Shown one piece after another: positions 5,578-12,176 of a stretch of 14,296 nt of DNA (its first letter is position 1; the number at the start of each line of letters is the position of its first letter). The DNA is taken from assembly GCA_023380675.1 (NCBI GenBank), contig JAMCRS010000179.1:1-14296 (forward strand). The letters run 5' to 3'. The stretch comes from Chloroflexota bacterium (GTDB lineage: Bacteria; Chloroflexota; Anaerolineae; UBA4142). Position numbers and translations under genes: made by a program. The notes beneath the pieces were generated by a model that was not told where the DNA came from, searched no databases, and was given only the letters and a program-made list of their open reading frames with translations.

Positions 5578-6755
5578 CGCACGATATCCTGCGCCCACAG
5601 ACAGTCAGCGCACGAGGGATTCCAGCCCCAGCAGCCTTCATTTCGCTCGCGCAGATCGCAACTGTCCCGCAGGTCGCAGTTGGGGCACGACGGAAAATGG
5701 AACGACCGCACTTCGCCGCGAAAGCGAACATAGTCCTCGGACGTCCAGACGTCCGCCAGCGACTGCTCTCGAACGTTGCCGAGTACGTAACGGCTCACCT
5801 GCTTCTTCCGTCCGTCGATCGCAAAGTAACCATAGTTGTGGGACAGCGCGTAGCAGGGCGCGACGCCGCCGTCCCAGCCGACGACCATCGCCTTGTCCTT
5901 CACAAACCGGCAGCGCCGCTCGGCGCCCCAGTGCGTTCGCGGCAGGTCAAGCGTCCCCCACATCACCCACGCGTCGGCCTTGACCGGCCAACCCCCGGCC
6001 TTGAAGGGCGGGCGCGGCTCGTAGCCGTAGAGGACCTGGTCGCGCATGTCCTCCGTGTACGGCAAAACGTTGCTGACGAGCACGCGCGATGCGTTCAGGC
6101 GCGAGGCAAGCCCGGTCAGCTCCGCCAGCTCGGCGACGTTGCCTTGCAGGGCGACGAATTCGATCCCGAGTGCGGGGAAGAGCGAGCCGAGTTCCCTTTT
6201 CGCTTCGTTCAGGTGGCGAAGATTACCCAACACTTCGGCCAAGAGTGCGCCGCGGATGTCCGCGTACGTCTCGGGCTTGACTCCGTCGACAGAAATGACC
6301 AGGCGGTCGACGCCGAGTTCGATCAGTTCACGTGCAGTTTCGGGCTTGAGCATCAGCCCATTCGAGCCGACGGTCACGGCCAGCCCGCGCCGACGCACTG
6401 CGCGTATCATCTCCAGAATGTTCGGATGGGACAGCGGCTCGCCAAAGCCGGTGAATATGACTCGGTTCAGATCGGGTAAGCCATCCAGTGCCTCCACCAC
6501 GCGTTCGAACGTCTCCATCGCCATCTTGGCTTCGGGGTCGCCCCAGACGTTCCGAATGCACGTGCGGCAGTGGAGATTGCAGCCCGTCGTCGGCTCGATA
6601 TACAGCTTGCGCGCGTCGGGGAGGCGCGGGCGCAGAATGAGGTCGCCGTCGACGTTGTCGAGCCAGTATTCGGTGCCAGCCATCAGCCGTCGCCGCTGCA
6701 TAAAGTCGTCGGGGAACGCGAATTGGCCCCGCGCGTCACTCGTGACTAGAGGCAT
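5568..6755 (-). CDS. Radical SAM/SPASM protein, tungsten oxidoreductase maturase type, with AbrB-like N-terminus
   Basis: Residues 1-45 (VTSDARGQFAFPDDF..., GDLILRP) follow the pattern of an AbrB/MazE swapped-hairpin domain. The radical SAM core follows, with C59-N-L-H-C63-R-T-C66 and FTGFGEPLSHP at 101-111. The C-terminal part is SPASM-like, with nine cysteines (282, 301, 357, 360, 366, 375, 382, 385, 394) that could hold two auxiliary FeS clusters. Proteins of this type are encoded beside tungsten-dependent AOR genes and are thought to mature the enzyme; the reaction is unknown. The gene directly follows aor and overlaps moaD. The ATG at 6755 lacks a ribosome binding site and sits at the base of a hairpin, so its translation may be restrained. 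The family call is good; the modified substrate is inferred. Confidence 0.88.
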   Translation of the reverse strand: MPLVTSDARGQFAFPDDFMQRRRLMAGTEYWLDNVDGDLILRPRLPDARKLYIEPTTGCNLHCRTCIRNVWGDPEAKMAMETFERVVEALDGLPDLNRVIFTGFGEPLSHPNILEMIRAVRRRGLAVTVGSNGLMLKPETARELIELGVDRLVISVDGVKPETYADIRGALLAEVLGNLRHLNEAKRELGSLFPALGIEFVALQGNVAELAELTGLASRLNASRVLVSNVLPYTEDMRDQVLYGYEPRPPFKAGGWPVKADAWVMWGTLDLPRTHWGAERRCRFVKDKAMVVGWDGGVAPCYALSHNYGYFAIDGRKKQVSRYVLGNVREQSLADVWTSEDYVRFRGEVRSFHFPSCPNCDLRDSCDLRERNEGCWGWNPSCADCLWAQDIVRCP

Positions 6756-6771
6756 TTCGTGTCACACGAAA
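6755..6771 (-). promoter_or_regulatory. Hairpin at the maturase start codon
   Basis: TTTCGTG and CACGAAA are perfect 7-bp arms around a 3-nt loop. The arm on the 5' side of the gene includes the A of the ATG, and no Shine-Dalgarno sequence is visible. Folding would hide the start codon. Confidence 0.55.
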
Positions 6772-6773
6772 AC

Positions 6774-6798
6774 GGGCAGGGCGTTGGCCGCCCTGCCC
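6774..6798 (-). terminator. GC-rich hairpin downstream of aor, likely partial terminator or mRNA stabiliser
   Basis: GGGCAGGGCG and CGCCCTGCCC are perfect 10-bp arms around a 5-nt loop, starting 15 nt after the aor stop. On the minus strand it is followed by GTTTTCG, a short U-tract. Because the operon continues, it probably lowers expression of the downstream genes relative to aor. Confidence 0.65.
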
Positions 6799-6813
6799 AA
6801 CTCACTGCAATCG

Positions 6814-8574
6814 CTAGAGCTCTCCGAAGACCGAATCCAACGCACTGTCGGGCACGTCGAACACTTGATTGTGCGGCGGCAGTGGATCGAGCTTCATGAA
6901 TTCTGGGATCCGGTCGGCTGCCTTGCTGAGGCCGGCCGCTTCGTTGAACGCGCGCTCTTTCTTGAGAACGGCCGCGCCGTACTCGACCACTTGGTTGCTG
7001 GTCCAGTTGGTTCCCAGGACTCCGTTGACCTCGTCGATCATCCCTTCGAACCCGCTCGCGATGTCGAGGATCGGGAAGGCGATGAAGAGACAGTGGCCGC
7101 TGCTGTCGATGAAAGCGGTCGTCGCCTGGAACGCGCGACTCAGAGCTGCCTTGCCCTCCGGGGAGAGCGGGTCCTGCTTGCCGCTCACGCCCAGGATCTC
7201 GGGTGCGATCGTATAGCCGGCGGTGTGGTCCGCGCCCATGGTCGTGGTGGCATACGTGATGCCGATCCCCTTGACGGCGCGCGGCTCGTAAGCGGGCATG
7301 CCCTGGCCTTTGACCGCCGGTACGCGGGTCACGCCCAGCGTCTTGCCGGCCGCGCCGGTTCCGCTCCCCAGGATCCGCCCCATGGCCGTTCCTTTGCCCA
7401 TCTCGCGAATCAGGTTGATCGCGCCCTTGCCGTCGCCGAACTTGATCACCCCGGCATCCATCGCAACGGCAATGGCATCGCCGGTCTCGATCGTGTCCAG
7501 CCCGTAGGCGTTGCACAGCTTGATCATCTCGCCGATGTCGTCCAGGCTGTCGATCCCGCAGTTGGCCCCCAACGCCCAGTCCGACTCGTACTCGACACAC
7601 GACGCGATCTCTTTCCCGTCGGCCCCGTGCCAGGTGTTGGAACATTGAATGATGCAGCCGGGGCTGCAGGCATGGTTGTAGAGCTCCTTGCCCAGGCGCT
7701 GCTTGTTGCCTTCGAAGATCGCCTCGCCGGCGATCTTGGCGGCACCTTCAAAGCGACCGCTCGAGAAATTCCGCGTGGGGAGCCCGCCTGCCTCATTCAG
7801 GATGTTGATGAGCACGGCGGTGCCGTACGTGTTCAGACCACCCTTAGGCTTGGTGATGTCGTGCGTCATCATGGCCTCGGTGATCTTCTTGCGCCCCTGT
7901 TCGAACAGCCCCTTGTCGACGATCGGCACGCCGGGAGCGCCCTTGTCGTCGATCACGACGAGCTTGAGCCCCTTGCTACCCATCACCGAGCCGAGTCCCC
8001 CGCGGCCGGCGTAGCGACTGGGGCGCTTGGACTCGTCGTTGAACGCTACGCCCGAGTTGCCGTACCCTTTTTCACCGGCCACGCCGTACCCTGCGATGGA
8101 GACCTCCCCGAACTTTGCGTACACCTTCGGGAACACCTCGTGGAGGTCCTGGCCCGCATACTCGGTCGCGTCGAAGAATTCGACTTTCGGCTTGGCCGCC
8201 GCGGCGTCCCAGGTCAGCTTGACTCCCCAGGACCTGCTCTTGTCCTTCGGTTGGCCCTCGACGATCAGGGCCTTGACCTGCATGACCGCCAGGTCGCGTG
8301 CCCACGACGAACCGGCGTTCGATTCCTTGATACCGCCGGTCAATGGAGACTTGCCGCCGACCGACACACGAGCCGAAGTCGGCGCGGCAGTGCCCGTCAC
8401 GAGACCCGGACTGAACACGAGCTTGTTGTTGGGTCCCAGCGGGTGACTCAGGGGTGGTACCTCTTCTGAGACGAGGGTGGACGTCAACGCGCGCCCGCCC
8501 AGGTTCTTGTACGCGTCCGGGGCCGGGTCCACCCGGAAACTCCGGTCGCTCATGTCAATTCGAATGAACCACAT
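6814..8574 (-). CDS. aor: Aldehyde:ferredoxin oxidoreductase family protein (tungsten-pterin enzyme)
   Basis: Cytoplasmic enzyme expected to oxidise aldehydes to acids, or the reverse, with ferredoxin, using a bis-pterin tungsten (possibly molybdenum) site and one 4Fe4S cluster. The 586 residues cover all three AOR domains. The N-terminal pterin-contact segment is GGKSPLTGGIKESNAG (73-88). Cluster cysteines are C303, C307, C311 and a distant C495 (SSGHC). Other family blocks are VEYES, YGLDTIETG (357-365) and the MGADHTAG segment near 446-453. The spacing C-x3-C-x3-C differs from the C-x2-C-x3-C of the Pyrococcus enzyme and marks a subfamily. I chose the ATG at 8574, with AAAGGAG 7 nt upstream and the usual MWFIRID-like beginning; a longer frame to 8664 has no ribosome binding site. 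It heads the operon with the maturase, both MoaD proteins and MoaA. The substrate is unknown. Confidence 0.95.
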   Translation of the reverse strand: MWFIRIDMSDRSFRVDPAPDAYKNLGGRALTSTLVSEEVPPLSHPLGPNNKLVFSPGLVTGTAAPTSARVSVGGKSPLTGGIKESNAGSSWARDLAVMQVKALIVEGQPKDKSRSWGVKLTWDAAAAKPKVEFFDATEYAGQDLHEVFPKVYAKFGEVSIAGYGVAGEKGYGNSGVAFNDESKRPSRYAGRGGLGSVMGSKGLKLVVIDDKGAPGVPIVDKGLFEQGRKKITEAMMTHDITKPKGGLNTYGTAVLINILNEAGGLPTRNFSSGRFEGAAKIAGEAIFEGNKQRLGKELYNHACSPGCIIQCSNTWHGADGKEIASCVEYESDWALGANCGIDSLDDIGEMIKLCNAYGLDTIETGDAIAVAMDAGVIKFGDGKGAINLIREMGKGTAMGRILGSGTGAAGKTLGVTRVPAVKGQGMPAYEPRAVKGIGITYATTTMGADHTAGYTIAPEILGVSGKQDPLSPEGKAALSRAFQATTAFIDSSGHCLFIAFPILDIASGFEGMIDEVNGVLGTNWTSNQVVEYGAAVLKKERAFNEAAGLSKAADRIPEFMKLDPLPPHNQVFDVPDSALDSVFGEL

Positions 8575-8757
8575 ACACTTCTCCTTTCGAGAACCAGCGC
8601 TGGTTGTCGCCTTGGATCGATTTGCGGGTGTTTTTTCTCCCAGTTTGCCTCCTCGTCGAAACAAACAAGTTGCGATTCAGCCGCCTCGCGAGACAATACG
8701 ACGCCGACGAGACGCATACTCGCGTCCCGCAGGTTTGTCGCCGTCTCTAATGTCCCT
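8575..8757 (-). ncRNA. Long structured 5' leader of aor (candidate regulatory leader)
   Basis: The predicted transcript starts near 8757, leaving about 183 nt before the aor ATG. It can form an 8-bp hairpin (CGGGACGC / GCGTCTCG, 8729-8722 with 8715-8708, 6-nt loop), a GTTTG/CAAAC stem further down, and a small hairpin from the palindrome next to the ribosome binding site. The length and structure would suit a cofactor riboswitch or an attenuator. I could not match it to the known molybdenum-cofactor motif by eye. Confidence 0.4.
8592..8605. promoter_or_regulatory. 14-bp perfect palindrome beside the aor ribosome binding site
   Basis: AACCAGCGCTGGTT is perfectly symmetric and ends only a few bases before AAAGGAG on the minus strand. 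It could be a roadblock operator in DNA, or in RNA a 5-bp hairpin with a GCGC loop. Confidence 0.5.
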
Positions 8758-8763
8758 ATTGTA

Positions 8764-8793
8764 ATTATATAGACGGCCGATCCGACAAGTCAA
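8764..8793 (-). promoter_or_regulatory. Sigma70-type promoter of the aor operon
   Basis: On the minus strand TTGACT (8793-8788), an 18-bp spacer and TATAAT (8769-8764). Start of transcription is expected near 8757. Confidence 0.75.
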
Positions 8794-8825
8794 CGGTTTC
8801 CGTGAGACCGGCACTGATTTGCCTG

Positions 8826-8854
8826 TTGACAAGGACTTGAGTACGGAGTAGCAT
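8826..8854 (+). promoter_or_regulatory. Promoter of the padR-wtpABC operon
   Basis: TTGACA at 8826-8831, a 17-bp spacer, and TAGCAT at 8849-8854 (4 of 6 matches). It faces away from the aor promoter, with 32 bp between the two -35 boxes, so one bound protein could affect both. Confidence 0.6.
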
Positions 8855-8867
8855 ATGCGCTGCATAT
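8853..8867. promoter_or_regulatory. Candidate operator for the PadR-PBP regulator
   Basis: The inverted repeat ATATGC-GCT-GCATAT overlaps the end of the -10 box and the predicted transcription start of the padR-wtp operon. This is the usual place for an autorepressor. The link to the PadR protein rests on position alone. Confidence 0.5.
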
Positions 8868-8979
8868 AGAAGCTGCGTGCAGAAGACGGTTGCCGCAACC
8901 ACAAGTGCGCCTTCGGAATGCGCTCGCCCGCGCAACTCGCTGAGCAAGCACCTATTGCATGCGGACGCCAGGAGTCTCG

Positions 8980-10200
8980 ATGTCTCCTCTCCACCCGCTG
9001 CTCGGTCTCCTCTTGTCAGGGGAACGACACGGCTACGAATTGAAACGAATCGTCGACGAAGAATACGCGCCGTATTGGCACATTGACTTTGCACAGCTAT
9101 ATCGATCGCTCGCCAAAATGACCCGCCAGGGCTGGGTCGAATGGCGAGCCGAGTCGGGCGACGGCGCGCCGGACCGCAAAGTGTATTCCCTCACATCTCC
9201 GGGGCGCGCGGCCTTTCAGGCGTGGCTCGCGGAGCCGGCGCAGGACCGCGAGGAGTTTTTCGTCAAGCTGCGTCTCGCCCACGAATGCGGCGCTCCAATC
9301 GCGCCGTTGGTGCAAGATCGGCGGCGTAAGCTTGAAAAGGAGCTGGCCGGCCGTCTCGAAGCCGAGCGCGCGGCCCAGAGTTCCGACGACGCCGGGCGCC
9401 TGGCGCTCGCGAACGCCGCACTGCGTGAGACGGAGGCGATGCTGGTCGGGCTCGACCTGACTTCGGCCATCCTCTCTCCGATCGGCGGACCACGCGGCGC
9501 CGAGTCTCCCCACGACCAACTCAAGATCTTTGGCAGCGACGACCCGCTGCTCGGCTATCTCGCGCAGCTCGCGCACGCCGAATCTCACTCCATCGGAAGC
9601 GTGGGCGGGCTGCTCGCGCTCGCGCAGGGCGAAGCGGACCTGGCCGGGTCCCATCTCCTGGACGTGGAAACCGGGGAGTACAATGTTCCATTCGTCCGGC
9701 GTCTCGTGCCGGAGGACGAAATGGTGTTGGTCAATCTCGCCTTCCGCGAGAACGGGTTGATGATGGCGCCGGGCAATCCCAAAAAGATTCGCACCCTCCG
9801 CGATCTCTTGCGCCCTGACGTCCGCTTTATCAACCGCCAGGCCGGAGCCGGCACCCGTCTCCTACTTCACGTCCGGCTGCGTCAGGCCCGGCTCAATCCA
9901 CACGGGCTGCGAGACTGGGACCGCACCGTCGCCACGCACCAAGCCGTCGCGGACGCAATCAACGTCGGCGCGGCCGACGTCGGTCCAGGCGTGCGGGCGG
10001 TCGCAAGCGCGCACGGTCTCGAGTTCCTTCCTCTCGGACTGGAGCGTTTCGATCTGGTCATTCCAAATGACAAATTCGAGTCGCGCCGGGTCCGGCCGAT
10101 CCTGGACGCCCTCGACAGCCCCGAATTCCGACGCGCAGCTTCGACGCTCATCGGCTACGATCTCTCACGCAGCGGCAAAGTCGTCGCGCGCATCAGATAA
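8980..10200 (+). CDS. PadR-type transcriptional regulator fused to a PBP_like ligand-binding domain
   Basis: Residues 1-85 are a PadR winged helix (HPLLGLLLSGERHGYELKR, then LYRSLAKMTRQGWVEWR and the KVYSLTSPGRAAF wing). Residues 86-165 are a helical, coiled-coil-like PadR dimerisation region. Residues 180-395 are a periplasmic-binding-protein-like domain of the PBP_like type: GSHLLDVETGEYNVPFVRRL (223-242), MMAPGNPKKIR, FINRQAGAGTR (283-293), GAADVGPGVRA and ERFDLVIP. This domain usually senses a small ligand. Since it heads the wtpABC operon and faces aor, tungstate, molybdate or a pterin is the likely signal; that is inference. The protein is 406 residues and has no signal peptide, so it acts in the cytoplasm. 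The ATG at 8980 has CAGGAG 5 nt upstream and gives a normal PadR N-terminus; an ATG at 8959 lacks a site. The following gene begins 21 bp later. Confidence 0.9.
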   Translation: MSPLHPLLGLLLSGERHGYELKRIVDEEYAPYWHIDFAQLYRSLAKMTRQGWVEWRAESGDGAPDRKVYSLTSPGRAAFQAWLAEPAQDREEFFVKLRLAHECGAPIAPLVQDRRRKLEKELAGRLEAERAAQSSDDAGRLALANAALRETEAMLVGLDLTSAILSPIGGPRGAESPHDQLKIFGSDDPLLGYLAQLAHAESHSIGSVGGLLALAQGEADLAGSHLLDVETGEYNVPFVRRLVPEDEMVLVNLAFRENGLMMAPGNPKKIRTLRDLLRPDVRFINRQAGAGTRLLLHVRLRQARLNPHGLRDWDRTVATHQAVADAINVGAADVGPGVRAVASAHGLEFLPLGLERFDLVIPNDKFESRRVRPILDALDSPEFRRAASTLIGYDLSRSGKVVARIR

Positions 10201-10221
10201 CACAACGTAGAGGAGATAAGC

Positions 10222-11319
10222 ATGAAAGAACATATAGTGATCCTCGCCACCGCGCTCATGGCGGTTGGCTACAGCGCATGTGCGCCTGCCCCCGCACCGG
10301 CCGCCAGCCCCGTACCTCAGGCGCCCACGCTTGCACCGCAGGCGCCCACCGCGAAACCCCAGCCAACCACCGCTGCATCTGAGCCAACCACCGCCGCATC
10401 TCAGCCCACAACCACGTCGGCCGCAGCCCCCCAGGTCACGCTGACTATATTTGGCGCTGGCACGCTCGCCAATCCCTTCAAGCAGATGGACGACGCATTT
10501 TCTATAAAGTACCCCAACGTCACGATCCAGCCGCAATTCGGCGGAAGCGTCAAGATGGTCAAGCAGGTGACGGACCTGCACCAGATCGCCGACGTGGTCG
10601 CCGTTGCCGACTATAACGTGATTCCGCAGTATCTGTTCGGAGCCAATGGAACGACGGCCTACACCAAATGGTACGCCGGTTTTGCGACGAACGCCATCAC
10701 ATTCGTCTATACGGACAAGAGCAAGTACGCGAGCGAGATCACGCCGCAGAATTGGTATCAGGTGCTCGCGCGTTCAGGCGTGCAGATCGGCCGCTCGAAC
10801 CCGGACACCGATCCGTCAGGCTACCAGACGGTCCAGATGCTGAACCTGGCGGAGACCTATTACAAGCAGCCCGGCCTCGAGGACGCCATCCTGGCGAACG
10901 CCCCGAAAACGAATATGCGGGACACCGAGACGGAGCTGATCGCCGCGCTCCAATCCGGCCAGATCGACTATCTCGCCATTTATCTCTCCGACGCGCGGCA
11001 GCATAATTTCAAGTATCTGGATCTGCCGCCTCAGATCGATCTGAGCGATGCCAAGTACGCCGCCGACTACGCCAAGGCCTCGGTGACGACGGTGAACGGC
11101 ACCCTCAAGGGATCGCCCATCGTCTACGCGGTCACGATACCGAATAACGCCGCTCAGCCTGACTGGGCGACCAAGTACGTGCAGTTTCTCCTGGGCCCGG
11201 ACGGCCAGGCCGCGATCAAGACTAATGGGTTTGGCAGCGTCGCCCCGGCGTACGTGAACGACGTGAATCAGCCTCCCGCCGATCTCAAGAGCCTAATTAC
11301 GGCGTGGCCCAGCCAATAG
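10222..11319 (+). CDS. wtpA: Tungstate/molybdate ABC transporter substrate-binding lipoprotein (WtpA type)
   Basis: Captures oxyanion outside the membrane and delivers it to WtpBC. A hydrophobic signal ends at C20 (GYSAC; Tyr at -3 makes a weak lipobox) and is followed by a Pro/Thr/Ala-rich linker (21-70) with PTTAAS repeats that tethers the protein. The binding domain has the WtpA pattern: FGAGTLANPFKQMDDAF (77-93), YPNVTIQPQFGGSVKMVKQV, ADVVAVADYNVIP (123-135), VYTDKSKYASEITPQNWY and RSNPDTDPSGYQ (191-202), in which an Asp should contact the metal. Archaeal WtpA binds tungstate and molybdate with very high affinity through extra carboxylates. GAGGAGA precedes the ATG, and the end overlaps wtpB by 16 bp. 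Strong match to WtpA over bacterial ModA or TupA; metal preference is unproven. Confidence 0.92.
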   Translation: MKEHIVILATALMAVGYSACAPAPAPAASPVPQAPTLAPQAPTAKPQPTTAASEPTTAASQPTTTSAAAPQVTLTIFGAGTLANPFKQMDDAFSIKYPNVTIQPQFGGSVKMVKQVTDLHQIADVVAVADYNVIPQYLFGANGTTAYTKWYAGFATNAITFVYTDKSKYASEITPQNWYQVLARSGVQIGRSNPDTDPSGYQTVQMLNLAETYYKQPGLEDAILANAPKTNMRDTETELIAALQSGQIDYLAIYLSDARQHNFKYLDLPPQIDLSDAKYAADYAKASVTTVNGTLKGSPIVYAVTIPNNAAQPDWATKYVQFLLGPDGQAAIKTNGFGSVAPAYVNDVNQPPADLKSLITAWPSQ

Positions 11320-12176
11320 CTACCGGTCAAGACGCGGCTTCAGTCGGCCGCGCGGCGTCGCGGGGCAAGTCGAGATCGCTTGCCCCGTCGCGCCGCCTGA
11401 TCGTCGGGTTCTGGTTTGCCGGCGGTCTGTTGCTGGCGTTCATTCTCCTCCCTCTGCTGCAGCTCTACGTCACCCAGACGCCGGCGAGCTTGGGACACGT
11501 CGCCGCGATGGACGACGTGCGGGCCGCCATCGGCCTGAGCCTCGTCGCCGCGTTCCTGACCGCGGCGATCGCCGGGATCTTCGGCGTTCCACTCGCCTAC
11601 CTCCTCGCGCGCACCGCGTTCGGCTTCAAGTCGGTCGTCGAAGTGATCGTCGACCTGCCGTTGGCAGTGCCGCACACGGTCGCCGGCATCGCGCTCCTGT
11701 TCGTTTTCGGACGCACCGGCGTCATCGGCGCGCCGGTGGAGGCGCTGACTGGAATGCAGTTCTGGGGCAGCTTGGGGGGCATCGTCATCGCGATGCTCTT
11801 CGTCAGCGCGCCGTACACCGTAAACGCCGCACGCGTGGGCTTTGAGTCTGTCGATCCCCGACTGGAGAAGGTGGCCCGCACGCTCGGCGCCGGCCCGTGG
11901 ACCGTGTTCACGCGCGTCACCCTACCGCTCGCCCGACGCGGCATTCTGACCGGCCTAACGCTCACCTACGCGCGCTCGATCAGCGAGTTCGGCGCGGTCA
12001 TCATCCTGACGTACTACCCCATGACCGCGCCGGTCAAGATCTACGACCTCTTCCTCCAGTTCGGCCTGGGGGACTCGTCGGCGATGGCGGCGCTTTATCT
12101 CACCGTCGCCCTCTCCCTCTTCATCCTCTTTCGTTACCTGGCGTACGGCCGGGTCGTGCCGGGGGGACACGCGTGA
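11304..12176 (+). CDS. wtpB: Tungstate/molybdate ABC transporter permease (WtpB/ModB type)
   Basis: Inner-membrane channel subunit of 290 residues with about six hydrophobic segments (near 32-54, 75-102, 114-136, 152-175, 214-236 and 258-279). The cytoplasmic EAA loop that docks the ATPase is EKVARTLGAGPWTVFTRVTLPLARRG (188-213, shown in part by its EKVARTLGAG start). DLPLAVPHTVAGIALL (117-132) is typical of molybdate/tungstate permeases. The N-terminal 31 residues are polar and Arg/Ser-rich. The GTG at 11304 overlaps wtpA by 16 bp and has a poor ribosome binding site, so translation is probably coupled. The stop overlaps the GTG of wtpC by 4 bp. Confidence 0.92.
   Translation: MAQPIATGQDAASVGRAASRGKSRSLAPSRRLIVGFWFAGGLLLAFILLPLLQLYVTQTPASLGHVAAMDDVRAAIGLSLVAAFLTAAIAGIFGVPLAYLLARTAFGFKSVVEVIVDLPLAVPHTVAGIALLFVFGRTGVIGAPVEALTGMQFWGSLGGIVIAMLFVSAPYTVNAARVGFESVDPRLEKVARTLGAGPWTVFTRVTLPLARRGILTGLTLTYARSISEFGAVIILTYYPMTAPVKIYDLFLQFGLGDSSAMAALYLTVALSLFILFRYLAYGRVVPGGHA

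Noticed and set aside
6046..8469. Very long plus-strand open frame opposite aor and the maturase
   Set aside because: It is antisense to two well-recognised genes, lacks any family pattern, and results from GC-rich codon bias on the other strand.
8575..8664. Longer upstream start for aor
   Set aside because: No ribosome binding site, and the extra residues do not resemble the AOR N-terminus; AAAGGAG supports the ATG at 8574.
10330..10430. Short tandem repeats in wtpA as a possible repeat array
   Set aside because: They are in-frame PTTAAS and PQAPT codons of a lipoprotein linker, not an independent repeat or CRISPR.
11897..12172. Longer upstream start for wtpC
   Set aside because: The extension lies inside wtpB in another frame and is Arg/Pro/His-rich; the GTG at 12173 with a 4-bp overlap fits the operon.
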